Assembly: GCA_034008185.1 (NCBI GenBank)
Contig: CM067081.1
Coordinates: 109,625,265 to 109,689,264 of the forward strand
DNA: 64,000 nt
Source: Gorsachius magnificus
Lineage: Eukaryota; Chordata; Aves; Pelecaniformes; Ardeidae
Direction of reading: 5' to 3'
Positions 9,546 through 23,281 of the stretch are shown piece after piece. Under the pieces are notes generated by a model. The model saw only the letters and a program-made list of their open reading frames with translations. It had not been told where the DNA came from and ran no database searches. Every line of letters starts with the position of its first letter. Position 1 is the first letter of the stretch. A program made the position numbers and the translations under genes.

Positions 9546-12500
9546 TGCTCTTCCACATGGTTGCTCATCTAAAACCAAAACTAGCAAGTATGCCACTGTA
9601 GTCACTACAAGTTAAAAGTTGAAAACACACAAAGTGAAGAGGACATGCAAGTGCTGGATATATTACACATTACTGGATAACTTTAATGTACTGTACTGCA
9701 TGGCATAACACTTCACAATAAAAAGGTCTTGCTCTGCAGACCACATTCTCAAGGGCCCTAGTATATAGAGGTGACAAAAATTATTTGTAAAACACATGCA
9801 AATGAAAAGTTGTCATCTGCTTGTTACTTTCATTTCATCTTCAAATGGCACTGTGCCTTCTCTTTTTTTCTGCCTTAAGGTTAACAGCACTGAATTAAGA
9901 GACTTAAGCAAGATGCTCTATGGTAAGAGCCAGATATGTCATTCATCATAAATTTAACTGTAATTTTCCCCTTTCTGAAATTTTCATGAACAGTCTTGCT
10001 TTAAGTTCCTTCTCCTCTAAACTTTTCACTCTTATCTGCAACCTATTTAACTTTTGGCCACTTTGGCTGGATACCTGAACTTCACAACCTTCTTTCTGCT
10101 TTGCTACTGGAGAAATAAAATATTTAAAAATAAATAGTAACAAAAACTGAGTAATGCACAGCCAATACTCTTGTTCACACAAGAAAAGCCTTCTTCACAG
10201 ATGTTTTAAGAACAGCTATTCCCTTAAGAGTGCAGACATTCATAAATAGCAAAGGGGGCAAATATAATGGATTCAAACAGCTTCTGTAGATTCAGATGAG
10301 CCTTTTCCAATAACTATTCCACAGCGTAAAGAAATCACCAACTGCAAACAGGAGCCGCTCCTCTGTTCTTCAGAGTGAAGCGCAGTTGTGGTAGCATAAG
10401 TTGCATGGCTGCAGTGCCAGAGGAGGGCTGGTTCTGAGAGGATCCCACAATGATGTCCAAGCAAAAGCCAGACTCTATGGCTATTCCCTGTTTCCTAAAT
10501 AACTTAGGCTTTTATGGGTGATCATTCAGCCGCAAAAAGATACGACACTTTCTCCAGAAACAATGAGACTAACTCAGACAGGTAAAAATGCTGTGGTGTT
10601 ACAAAATATGAAACCAAACCTGATGATAGCAAGAGCTTTGCCACAGACATGTCCTTCAACTTACTTGTTTCAGCCCCTATTTATTTCACCACTGTCACTC
10701 CAGAAACTTTAAATGAGTTCAGAAAAAGAGGTACAACACTCAAGCCCCTCACATACACTGTCTTAGACATAGAAAAACACTTCTTACATTCTCTTTACCT
10801 CATTTGTCTCTTGCAGACCTAAGTGCAAATACAACTGATTAGTATTGTCACCATACATCAGATGAAAAAATCCAAAGCATCTATTTTTTTCCCAAATTTA
10901 AAAGCTTTTATCATGTCACTCTTCCAAATGCCTAAGTAGCATGGCAGTTAGATGTTTTTTCCAATTCTAGAGCGAAGGTACCAAAGATTAACTTTTTTTC
11001 ATGAACAATTTATCATTACTGTATAAAGCATAGAATGCCTGACGTTGCTCAGTACACTACACTGAATCATAAGTGCTACCTTGAATTAGATAATTTCTGA
11101 ATACCACCTACACAGTTTGCACCAACTTGACCACTGCCTTTGAAAACTAAAATCTGAAGATACCTCGATCTAGTTCCTGTTCACTAGAGTAGGAAGACAG
11201 TAAACACAATTAGCTAGCAAAGAGAGTAAACAACAGATTCCTTACACACCTTCTACTTGTGATAAATAAAGCGATGTTGACTTCTTTCTCTAACAGCTCT
11301 TCAAGACAAGGACAAGTATAGCCAGAATTGAAGCCAGAAACTGTTTTATTAATTCATGATTTAGCAGCATGCTTAGTGCCTAGACCTGCCCCAGTGCTAC
11401 TCCCATCCCAATGCTCCCCTTCAAAAGCTGCTGCAGTGCTTAGTTGCACAGCAGGTTGTGTAGCAAGGGTCCTCCAGGGCCACTTACTTTTTCTAGGACT
11501 CATTCTCAACCTGAATATAAACTGGGAATAAGAAGGATGCCACAAGGGCATTCTTTGTACCATTGATTTCTCAATAAGTGATAAACAGGCTTTATGTTTT
11601 TACTGAACACCTTTCCTATACTACCCTGTATAAATCCTGGCTGCTCAGAACTTAAAATCTTACACAATGTTATTTCAGAGGAGCATTTGCTTAGCTGCCT
11701 TGAGCCAAAAGTAGCCTTTAGTATAACGTGCTGTGTGTCACCTGTCCCCTGGCTGCTATAACTGACTACAGTCTCACACCTCAATATGTCACAGTTCACT
11801 GCTCATGGGCAAAGAGAGAAAAGAAGTATTTTTGAAACATTCTTAATTACTTCAGGAAGGAAGTTACATATGTCTTTGGGTCCTTATATTCCTACAAATC
11901 TGGACAGTACTTTCCAAAACATCAGAATGTTTTGCAGGCAGGTTTATATGTACACATAACCAAACACACCCCACACATTTTGTTAATTTACTTACAAAAA
12001 TATGGTGCCTGTGCATGCATTTTGCTGAGTTACATTCTTAGCAGGTTGAGTTCTGTTAGCCAAAAAAACCCCACCCGGTCAGGTCATAACTCTAAGTTGA
12101 AAAGAAAGAACATGTGCATCATAGCCCAATGTACAGTGTGGTTTTGATTCAGCAGACTAAAGGACTAATTAGTTTTGAAGCAAAAATGATTAAAACTGGA
12201 TAGGAAACAGTTTTGTTCCCACTTTTCAATTTCCCTACTGTGAATTTTTGAGTCTGCAAAATAATCCAAACAGCAAAAACCTTCAAATCTAGATTTTTAA
12301 GTACTTTTATACTGGAGCAATTAAAACTTTGTACAAGAAAATATTTTAAACACTCATTCTAGATTTTGACTTCAATATTTTTACTACAAATAGCTACTCT
12401 CAATTTTTTTAGTTTGAATTGGCATAATTTTGTGAGTAAAACCTACGCTACAAAATAATCAACATCCTCAGATAACCTGAACAGCATAGAGACGGAGGCA

Positions 12501-15500
12501 GAGGAGATCAAAGGCATGGAGCCTTCTCGGAAGATTGAGCAGGCTATGAGTGATCAAAGGCAGGGGAGAGGACTCTGGATCTTAACTCCTGCTTCCACTA
12601 TACATGTATAATTTACAGGTTATTGAATTGTGGGGAGGGAAACTATTTATACATTAAATATAGGTTACAGGCCTGAAAAGTTATTTAAAATACAAAAAAT
12701 GAACTTTGGTTGTTGAAAATGTCTATGCAGGATCTTTCACATTGCACTTTTCCAATATTTTTGTTCCAAAAGGAAATGGTGCTAATGCAAGCAGCTTTCT
12801 TTTCAATGAATTGACATTTTCTGATAAAATCAAACAAAAATGCACACTATCGCTGGTGGTGTCATCACAGAAGAGATATTGTGGTGTTTGGAAGCAATAA
12901 CTCACAGGAATAATGCAAAACTCATGTTCTGAGTAAAGCACTACTAATTATATTAGATTGCTTTTCAGAAGATTTAGAATGCACATAACTCAGAATCGTT
13001 ATCAAATTACAGTTCCATACTACCTAGGTGAAATTCACATTGTCAATCACATAAGGGCATTTCTTTAGTTTTCGTTCTACACATTTTGGTAATATTCCTG
13101 TGTAGAAGCAGACTTCCTTCCATGAGACTTTTCACAGCTTACCAGCACAGGGCACTCAACTCAGCACTGAGACGAGCTTTCGAGCAATCGGTTTAGTATC
13201 TTAGCTACCAGATCCTTGGTTACTTGGTCATTATTCTACCAGAATTAAGTTCTGTACTGGAGAAAACATTTGCAATTAAAATTTTCCTAAAAAGAAAGAA
13301 TTTTTTCCCCTAAGTTTTGATTTGGCAAATCAATTAAGAACTTTTTCTCGGAAAATCCTGAATAGCTACATAGAAATTAAATACCCAACATTATGTGTAC
13401 ATATTCAATAAATGAATTCAGCAGTGCACATGATACTTGAATTTATATGATTTGTGACTTCACAGCTCATTGAATTTCATGATATTACATACATCTGCTG
13501 CCCCAGTGAATAGATAACACTGTGAAGTTCATGTTAACATCAAATTGTTTCCTTGATGGGGAGACAGGAGCCGCACCACAGCCAGTGTTACCATAGTGTA
13601 GCTGAAACACACTTGAGCTTAAGAGATGGTTCTAATTCACACTAGACAGCCAAAGCTGCAGACTTGAACAAAGGGTGGCATATTATAAATAAGCACAGAA
13701 TGATTAATGGAGAGCCTGAAATATGCTGAACCATTAAACAAAAGCAGGTAGCATAGTCTGTTAGTTACTGGTTTGAAATTCTCAATACTGGATGCCTGAA
13801 CAGCGCAAAGGTGAATTCAGAGGACCAACAGGGGTCACATACCTAGAAGGTGTTTTTATCTTTCCTAGTAATAAGCAGAAGGCCTTTATTTCTTATTTCA
13901 AATTGTGACAAGAGTGCTTCGGTCCTGTTTCAACATCTTCATGGAATTCTGAACTACTAGTACATGTTTACATAGGCTGTATGGACTTAAGAATATTAAA
14001 GGGATTTTACTTTAAATTCGTATAATGTCTATTTCTTTGGGATGGAAGACAAGAATTTGCATTTTGCATTACAACAACAACATGTAAAGCAACCTTTGAA
14101 CAAGAGTGATCCGATATGAATATAACACTTTTTGAATCAGTACTGGGCATATCCTGGCTTAATATCTAGGAGGCATTGTTTGTTCCAGTGGCTCAGAGGT
14201 AGAGTATCTACAGAAAGACTTGGCTGTCGAAGAGGGTCAGTTTATAACACCGTTGCAAGACATGCTCAATGAGGTACATTCAAAGGGTAGGCAGCTTCAG
14301 GGTACGCAAAGGGATGCTTCTGAAGAAATTCTCATGCCCTCTTTTTTGTATTTCTCCAACTGTATCAGGAAATTAAAGGTTACTAATCATTTAATCTACA
14401 AACACATTACTTGCAATTTGTTAACAGATGGTTCATTCAGCACAACTTCAGTGGACTATATTTGATTATGTATCTGCTTCCTGAAAAGGTATTTTTCTGA
14501 AACACTATGGTAACCAATGCTTGCAGAGCATGAAACCAAGCAACCAGATTTCTGGAATGCATTTCTGGATAGCTTTTATCAAGCAGGAGAGAAGCAGAAT
14601 GCAACATGCAGAAAACAGTCCCCTTAGTTAAAATGCAGTTAAGTTCTGCAAACAGAATCTAGTTCTGTCCTCAGAGGATCAAAACAGCCATGGGATTGTG
14701 AATTTGAAAAATAAACTTTCACAAGGAATGCCAATGTCTTATATGAATTTTAATATATACTCATTAGAATGTAATGTTGTGCAAAAAAAGCATGCAGTAA
14801 CCATGACCGTAATCCAGTATGTCCAGTGATGAACCCTTTATTTCCATGCTCTGGGAGAGGAATGGATCTGTATAACATCTCGTCTTTATCATACAAACTC
14901 TTACGCTTGTATTCATCTTAACCACAATTAGCCTTCTCACTTAAATTAGGAGAACCATCCATAACAATATAAGCAAGCATGCAGAACTTTGTTGCATATG
15001 GGAGCCTTGACAACAAAGCTACCTATAGCAGATACCAGTTTTAATTACGTAAACATAAGAAACTAGTGCAGTAAAACTCCTATACTTTATTGAGGTCTTT
15101 TGAGATGATCTAAACAGTAACGTATAACATTAAGATGAACCAAAACATCCATCAATACGTCATCGTCCACCTCAGATCATTATCTTATGCTGGTATCTAC
15201 TGACCACCTGTAGCAATTTCAAATAAATAGCCAAGTGACTCCTCCTGTATATATGTGGGGGATTGCCTAGTAAATTATCTTCTTATCTACCTGGCAAAAA
15301 GTTGCTTTCACCATGAATAGTGCCTAATTGTTTCCCTGAACTTCCTCCCCATTTGACCACTTTCATCAGTCTTCAATGGTATCAGTAATCTTTCTTGTTT
15401 AAGACGTACACAGATGTCTCTATGCCTAAAGAAGAGCCGGGGATACCCCAACAATCTAAACAAATAAACATAAGTACTGCATTGCTCTCAAAAGATGTGG

Positions 15501-18500
15501 CAACATACCAGAAGTACCTAATCATGAAAAAGAAATTGAATATAGTATTTGTATACATTGTCAGTCATAATGTAAATCCTAATCACTAAGTATTTGTAAA
15601 CCAGATTTATCATAGGAAATAATATTTTTGCCAAACAAGACTTTCTATCATAGCACTATTTCATTCAAACCTTCTTTTTTGATTTTTATTCTGAAAACTC
15701 TTTTTTTTTTTCCTGTGGGAGAAAAATTACGCATCTCAAGCTTGTTTATAATAAACTATTTAATTTCTTTATTTTGGCAACTCCTCCCCAAAAGTCAGTA
15801 CTTTTTTGAGTCAATGTGATGTGACCAAGCCCCCTATTTACTTCTGACATTACCAACAGTAACTCCTATTCAATAGGTGTATAGCCTATCCTGAGCTACT
15901 CTGTAGATACTATAGAGTGTGTGTACACACAGATACATATGTAGTCAAAGAACCTTTGTGAAAATATTGCTTGTCAGTGAAACACATGTATTACTCTCTT
16001 GAGTATGGTGTATGACAGAACAAATGCTTCACCGCTTTCACATCTTTTCCCTCTCTCATGAAGCCCTCTTTGGAATTAGGTTCTACAACAGAGGACATAG
16101 GAGAAATCAGTAGTGATCTGTAGGTGTTATAAAAAAATTAGAGTTATTTAGCTGATAGCTTTTTTTGCTGCTTGTGGCATCTTCCCCATAGTACTGTAAG
16201 AAACCACTACCAACAGAATACTCCCTTCTGAAGATGAAGGGTAGTTAATAAATTGCTGCAAATTAAGAGGTCTGCTCTTCAAGAAAGCAGATTCTGCTCC
16301 TGATGTCAAGTTGTGCAATGTAAATCATAAAGTTTGCAAAAATGCTTAGGCAGCAACCACACAAATTTTAGGTAAGTACTGTGAGTTCCTGAAGGTACTA
16401 CTCACATACCATGCTTAACAAGAAAGGCATCTGCCAACATCTGATAACATGCCTGGATATGAATACCTCGTCCACCTACAGTCTGAGTCAAGCTGGACCA
16501 CTGATATTTTTGCCCTAAAAGTTACAAATTGCTTATTTGAACTCTTAAATATCTCGTGTCACTCAAAGCAGTAAATAATGCCTATTACAACTGGGAAAAT
16601 ATGTAGCTTTGCCTTTCCAGGATTTGTGAAAACAAGATTATTCGGCATAAACTGATTTAGGTAAAAATCCAATACAATTTTTATATGTTATCTGGGTCCA
16701 AATTCAAACCCTACATTGTTTTCTGAATTAAAGTGTTTAGTAGGATGAACAATGGGATTTCAAATGCTGTGCTCTTTCCAGTTAAAGAAAAAGTTGCAAA
16801 ACAAAACATTCATTTGCTATTTGGCATAAGTCAGAACTGTGTAATGGCCATGAGAAAGACAGTTGGAACACTTACAAAATAATTTGTGACACAAAATAAA
16901 AAGAATGCAAAGAGATCCTGTTCTCAACATGTTTCAGACCCATTTTACTAGTTAAATTAAATGATCAAGAGATTTTAAAGTCTGATATCGATGAAGAATT
17001 ACCCTTTTAATTAGTTGGGCATTTTAACACATTCTGTGCACAGATGTTTTAAATATATATATATATAAATATTTCCTTCAGAAGCTCTTTAGTTCATTTA
17101 AACAATCACTTTAAAAACAGAATTTTCTTGGACCTTCCTGCAGAAAATGACACAAAAATACATCAGAATTGCAGAGCTTTCTGAAATATCATAAAATTAC
17201 TTTTATATATGATAGTCTCTTCAGTTGATCTTTGATATTTTTTTTACTCCATAGTCTTCTAACTTGTGTTGACTATTTTTAGAGGCCTCTCAGACCCTGA
17301 CTGTTTATATATATATTTTCATTTTCTTGCTTTTTCCATCTACAAAACACGGTTCTATTTTTTTTAGCTTAATTGCATTTGTCTATTGTCCCTTTAGTAC
17401 TCACTTTGAGCATATTCTGAATGCAGGTTTTCTAGGTATCTCCCCAGCATCATTTAATTAGAACACAAGGTCACAGGCTGCCCAAGTACCAACAATCCTT
17501 GTTGGGCACAGCAGCATTTACCAAAGGGAGGGTTCTGTAAAACTACTGCCCTGGGAATAATCTCACAGATGAGCTGTAAAAATACTGTATTTTGGAAATT
17601 TTGTTCCTTTCCAAATTAAATATTGGGTTGATTAAAATCCAATAATCAAAAATTCTGGCCCTTTCTATAGGTTGTTATACCTTTTAACAGTCTGTCAGAC
17701 ATTTATGTACTGCTCTTGAAATAGATACCAACTGTCATGAATCAAATGGCAACCCCTTACTAGCCTTAACTTCCAAGTCTTTGGGGTGTCAGCCAAGACA
17801 TGCAAATGTGTTCTCTTTCACCTAATTGGATATAATTTTCAACATTACTTCTCTCCTCCTCTTCTATTTAACGTTTCCACATGCAGAATTTGTTAACATT
17901 TAAGCAAGTTTTCACAGCTCCCCTATTCCCTCTTCCCCCAAGTCTACAGGAATCATCATGCAATAGCAGAGTGCTAAGCAACAGATGCTAATCCCATAGT
18001 TTAATGCACCACCAGAAAGTAATCAGATGTTATGATGATAAGAGCAGTATAATAACCTACATGGAATAAAGTATTTTCATTGTTCATTTTTATCTTCTCT
18101 CCCAATTTGGGTTTCTGTGCTTTGAGGGAACTTATTTCCCAGGAGTACATCCATGATGTACTATTAAAATGACAGCATGGTTAACATGAATTCTTTTACT
18201 CTGTATAATCAAGTCTATTATACTGATAATATTGTACAACTTTTTGGAATATTTAATTGCTATTCAAATACTTAATCACACAGATACCTACTGTTTATTT
18301 TAAGATAAGATTTAATTAATCTCCTTGTTACTACTAAAATGCTGTGTGCAAAAAAAAAAAATACTCTATAATCCATGGCATCTGTATGTCATAATTTCTC
18401 ATCACCAATATGTTTTATTTGGATTAGACATGTCCACTTACGCCTTCTTACTTCAGTTTGCCTTTTCTTGTTGGAATCTAATCTAATCTAAACACTTTCT

Positions 18501-19310
18501 TACTCCTTTTCATTGTTCTCTCTTCAAAATGTCAAATGTACTTAACTGTCAATATTTCTATTAATTTTTAACTTCTCCTGATATCAGTCCCTAAAGAGCC
18601 CTGCTTCCTAACTGGTGTACAAACACGGAAACCTCAGCAGATATATAATAAAAAATATTTGTGTTTTGCTGAATCAAGATATCAGGTCATAAAATTTTAT
18701 TGTAAGTCATAATTTTGTATCTATAGTCTACATGTATATTTCTAGTAATATTTTTACAAAAATGCAATAATCTTATATAAGTATTTTATAACTATAAAAG
18801 AATAATTTTATTTGGTTTTATTCAGAATTATGCGGTTTTCCAGTGTAGCTTGTAGGGTGTTTTGTTTTTTTGTTTTTTTTTTGCTAGAGGATTGAGCAGG
18901 GTCACAAGAAGTACATTTGAAACAAATCTGGATGGAGAAACATTTGAAAATGAAATGCTCCATAAAACATAAAACTGCAAATGTACATACTAACTATAGT
19001 TCTAATGATATTTCATAATGTTGCATTACATACGCATTATTTTCATTAATAGCTGCCATTTACAATAAATCCAATTATGGTACAGCTTATAGCCAAGCCA
19101 TTGGTTAATTTATTAATTCTCCAAGTAACTTTGTCTTTGCCTGAATTTTTAATTCGATATTTCTAAGTTTGTTTAGACTGCAATTTTATTATTGTCAAAT
19201 GATGCACATCAGTTGTAGACTAGAATGATGGTTTCTGTACAAGTGAATAGATCATGAAGAATAACACACAGTACTTCACAGTAAAACAAATCTAAACTCT
19301 TAATTTATAC
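9546..19310. other. AT-rich intronic or intergenic DNA, no gene seen
   Basis: Nearly 10 kb of AT-rich sequence with no open frame above 100 codons and no recognisable repeat family, apart from short A/T tracts and a TA run at about 17053-17067. Near 12506-12565 the 13-base unit GATCAAAGGCAKG occurs twice in a slightly GC-richer patch. Confidence 0.5.
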
Positions 19311-19375
19311 TTAGGAGACTAATGGGACTACTCATATGAATAAGTACCTTCACTGGTAAAATTCACAAGTGGTAC
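19311..19375 (+). repeat. Possible relic of ancient CR1/L3-like repeat
   Basis: The stretch AATGGGACTACTCATATGAA followed by TAAGTACC resembles the well-worn 3' region of ancient amniote CR1/L3-type elements (AATGGGACTACTCATGTGAG-like). The match is short and from memory, so the family assignment is tentative. Confidence 0.35.
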
Positions 19376-22300
19376 TCCAGCCTTTTTGGGTTTTGTCTCC
19401 TCAGGAGAGGAGGGAACTCTTTGATGAAGCATGTTAAACTTATGGATCTTCATGTGCCTCTCCCATGCTTTGCAGCTAAGAGATCCTCCTAGAGATCATG
19501 ACTTTCCTGTTATTACTCACCAAAAAGACAAGGCTTGTATCATCACAGGAGCAGGTTTTCAAATCTTCAGTAAGACTTGGAAACAAAATATGTAGCTCCT
19601 TTGCTATAAAGAAATCACCAAGCCTCTGCACCATTTAACCAACAACAACAAGAAACCAACTCACCACAGGCTTTCTTCAAAAAAGTGGGGTTTTCAGTCA
19701 TTTATTCAGATATTTTCAGGGGGAAAAAAATTGTAGTACTTAAGGGCACAGGTACAATGATATTAATGGACAGCCATGATCAGAAAAATAAAACATTGAC
19801 TTTCAAATCCCACCAAGATTCAACAAGACTGTTTATCGACTTTGGCAATTCATTTGCTTGCTTACTTGTCAGGTGTGGAATTCTGGAACTGAAAATGTTC
19901 ACAAACTAAGATGAACAGAACGTATGTATTTGTCTGAGACAGGCAGGGGTGGGGAGTAGGACGGTATGGCCTAACTATGCTTGAAACTTTTTTTAAATTA
20001 CCATGGCTACTTTTTTCAATATGAAACAGCAGAGCTAAAGTTTTAAACACACACTGCAAGTGATTACGGTAATATGAACTAACTAGCTGATAAAATTCCA
20101 GGGAGGAAGAAATATACTCTTCTTGTTTAACAGTGCTATTAAAATGGTGGGTTAGGTGACTTTGTGAGCTAAATATCACCACTATCAAACCCAGAGCACC
20201 TAGAATAGCTACCTTCTTTCCTAAGGAGAGTGACACTGTCATATGCATAAACTTAAGTCTGCAGGGGGACTCCAAGCAGGACTTAGTACGAGCCATTAAA
20301 CCTTTTTTTGTAATATACTGCTTAGGGGAAATACATAGTAATGCTGTATGCTAGAAACAGCAAAAGCAATTCAGAATATGCCCCACAGGAAGAACTACTT
20401 ATTAAAAATATGTCTTTTTGGTACAGTTTGAAATGTATAATCTGTTTTTAAAATGTTGAGCACAATATAAATGCAGATTGTGCGAGGTTCTACTAACCAA
20501 AAAGCCTAGTCACAGCGTTATGACAGCTTTATGACATCTAACCATCAGAGCAAGTGAAAACATGGAAGAGATGGCAGGTGGGAAGAAGCACTTGATATTC
20601 AAGGGAAAATATTAATGGATGTGTCTAAAATGTAACTACCTTTTAATGTGTCACGCTTAGGAATATTTGCATAATATTATCCTTTAAATCGCAACGTGTA
20701 CATATTAATTGTACAGTGTCACTCGCAATAAGTCTGGCATCTCTACATTCAATAGGCCCAATCTAGCACACTTGCATCTCTCTGTCACAGACATTTGGGG
20801 ACTCACTGGAGGAAGTGGCTCGAAAGCAAGACAACCCAGACAGACATGAAGAAACATCAGTTTGTGGACAAAAACTGAAAGCCCCCAAACAAATAATGTG
20901 TGAGGAAACTGTGTCCTGCAACGTGAAGGAATGCTCCAAGGCACCCTCCATCCTTTCCCCACATATATTGTTTCTTAAGTTATTATTCTTCCTCTGGATA
21001 ATGCCTATTACATACATACTAGAAGTCCATACATGGATATATACACACTAAGAGTCCATTGACAATCTGCAAAAAAGCTGAGAAAGAAAGGTGTACAGAA
21101 CAATTTAGAAATAGTACCAAGGAGTTTAAAAATGAAGAAAAAACTTCAGTGATGAAGAATTATGAAGCAAAGCATATGTTCCGTATATATCCTTAGTTCT
21201 TGGTGTTATATAATTCATAGAACATTTTTTGCCTCTTCCATTCTGCACACCCCACTTTTCTCTAAGAAGTCCATCATTAGATACATCTGAAATGTTGGCT
21301 TGTTGGCTGTATTTTTTTTTTCTGTTTTAAAAAGATTATACTTATTCCTCAATAGAAGTAGACCAAAAGAACCACAGAGCTGTATGTGTCTGGTCTTGTT
21401 ATCAATGTGAACAAAGTCTTTTCTATTAGATGGTGGCATTTTGAAATTTAGTTTGATGCCCATCTGCAGTGGAAAGCAGGAATTGCACCACAGATCCTGT
21501 AAGCCCAGGCTGACAAATACATGATGTTTTCCTTGTACTACATGAGACACCATTAAAGGCAACAGCACCTTGCAACAGTTAACATTTCTATTCTGTTTAC
21601 TCTTAAAAGCACGAAGAAAACATTACAATCACTGAGTCTCAAGGAAACCGAGACATACCTATGAGCATGCATTCAAGCACTGTCATTTTCTAACAGGCCC
21701 CTGCCACATTCAGTCTTCAGAGTGATACACGGGGAAGAGATTTAGGCCTGTAAATCTGCCATTTCCTAGATTTCATGTTTCACTTTGTAACATAAGTAAC
21801 TTCCTTAGAACATAATTTCTTTGCAACATAGTTTCTATTCAAGAAGAATTAGATGTGCTTGCTAAAAAGCTTTTTGTTTTATGTCATTTTAAAACCATCA
21901 TGAGTTAATAGGATACAAAACTTGAGAACATATTACTGTCAAAACAGAATTGACACACAAAGCTCTATAATTTAATTTCTTTAATTTATTATAGCTGCTG
22001 TTGTTTCCAGCAGGACAGTTGTAAAAAGGTTGGAAAATATTTTAACACTTTTTTAGCAAGCCTTTCCTCCTCATGCTTTCTACAGTTTTCTTCCTGATTT
22101 TTTGCTTAGTCGCATTCCAGTAGATCAGAAAACAAAGTTGTCAATAGTGTGTAAAAACTATCCCCAGAGAGCATTAGAAAAATTAAACTGTTGAGAAATC
22201 ACAAGGCAATTGTAGAACAGCTGTTCATTTTTGCTATATATGAGGAAAATTAAGCAAATAATTTCAGACACAAAAGATAGAGTAATAAAAATAACTTCCT

Positions 22301-23084
22301 GAAGATATCGGTTCAAACTACAAAATAACACTGCTGGTATATTTAGATGAAATTTCACTTAAATGTTCCAGGAAAAACTACTTAAAACTAAGCCTTTGGA
22401 CATATGACAGTTTTTAAGATACTGTAAAACATGAAGCAAGTTAGTATCTCATTCAGTTATTCATTTTGACAAAATGCCAAAGCCACAATAGTTACAGCTC
22501 TACTGTTCCAAGATGAGGCTTGTAGTTCACAGCTTCTGTAACTTCTGACATACTACTGTCTGGAGGTATCTGAGAAAAAAATATTTTACATACACTATCC
22601 TATTCTTATATGTCTTACCAATCTTTAAAAGTAAATTTGAAGCTCTAAAGAATCAAATTGATGAGATGTTTCTTCTGAAATATTCATCACACACATACTT
22701 CAGGTGATTGAGAATTTATGTTTCATTTGGCATTTCCTTATGAAAACAAGAAAATTCAGAATGAAGAACGAAGACATAATAGGCAATTGCCTGAAATACT
22801 TGCTTTAAAATTGTTTAAATTTAGAATAATTAGGTATGGAAATATTTTTTCAGGCTTCCTTCTCCTTGTAGTATCAATTGTAAGAATATTGCATATATGA
22901 TGAGATTTAAGGAAGAATAAAGGACTTGGTTCTTCGGTTTGAGTCTTGGATATTCTCGCTTTCATAGATACTGTTAGAAATACCCAAGAGTCTGAAGCTA
23001 GAATGAGTCTTTGAAAACGCCCTCTGTAACTACTAAGGCTACAAATTAAAGAGACCATGAAAGAAAGAGTTCTTTCATACTCAC
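19376..23084. other. AT-rich DNA, no gene seen
   Basis: The stretch holds a 144-codon minus-strand frame (19862-20296) and smaller frames, none with a recognisable product. There is no repeat family that I can name and no RNA gene. Confidence 0.45.
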
Positions 23085-23281
23085 ATCCAACAGCTGAAGC
23101 ATTAATGAAATTATCAAACTTTGCAAGATGGATGGCAGGAGAAAAGAGTTGCCAAGTTTGCCAAGCGCCTGACCCTGTAAGTGGCCTCCTGTGCTTGTAG
23201 GAAGATCTGTCAAAATCTGTCTTGTCTGAAAATAAGGGGTTTCCTCTGTCTGGATGTAGCTCCAAGACTAGAGCTTATATA
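23085..23281 (-). other. Weak candidate first exon with TATA-like box
   Basis: On the minus strand a TATATAAG box (23281-23274) precedes about 165-170 bases of balanced composition that end at a strong splice-donor match, GGAT/GTGAGTATG, with the cut between 23085 and 23084. It lies inside a 169-codon minus-strand frame (22756-23265) whose protein I do not recognise. A good acceptor-like stretch, TTTAATTTGTAG, follows only about 45 bases after the donor, too close for a normal intron. This is compatible with an alternative first exon of the microRNA host transcript, but each signal is common by chance. Confidence 0.15.

Noticed and set aside
19862..20296. 144-codon minus-strand frame with a hydrophobic segment near its start (GKKVAILGALGLIVVIFSS)
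   Set aside because: It faintly resembles the start of a type II membrane protein, but the rest has no recognisable domain, and an open frame of this length is expected by chance in 64 kb. A TBLASTN hit to a vertebrate glycosyltransferase would reverse this.
22756..23265. 169-codon minus-strand frame as a protein gene
   Set aside because: No recognisable motif, and the second half is AT-rich low-grade sequence. Only the possible non-coding exon signal is kept as a finding.
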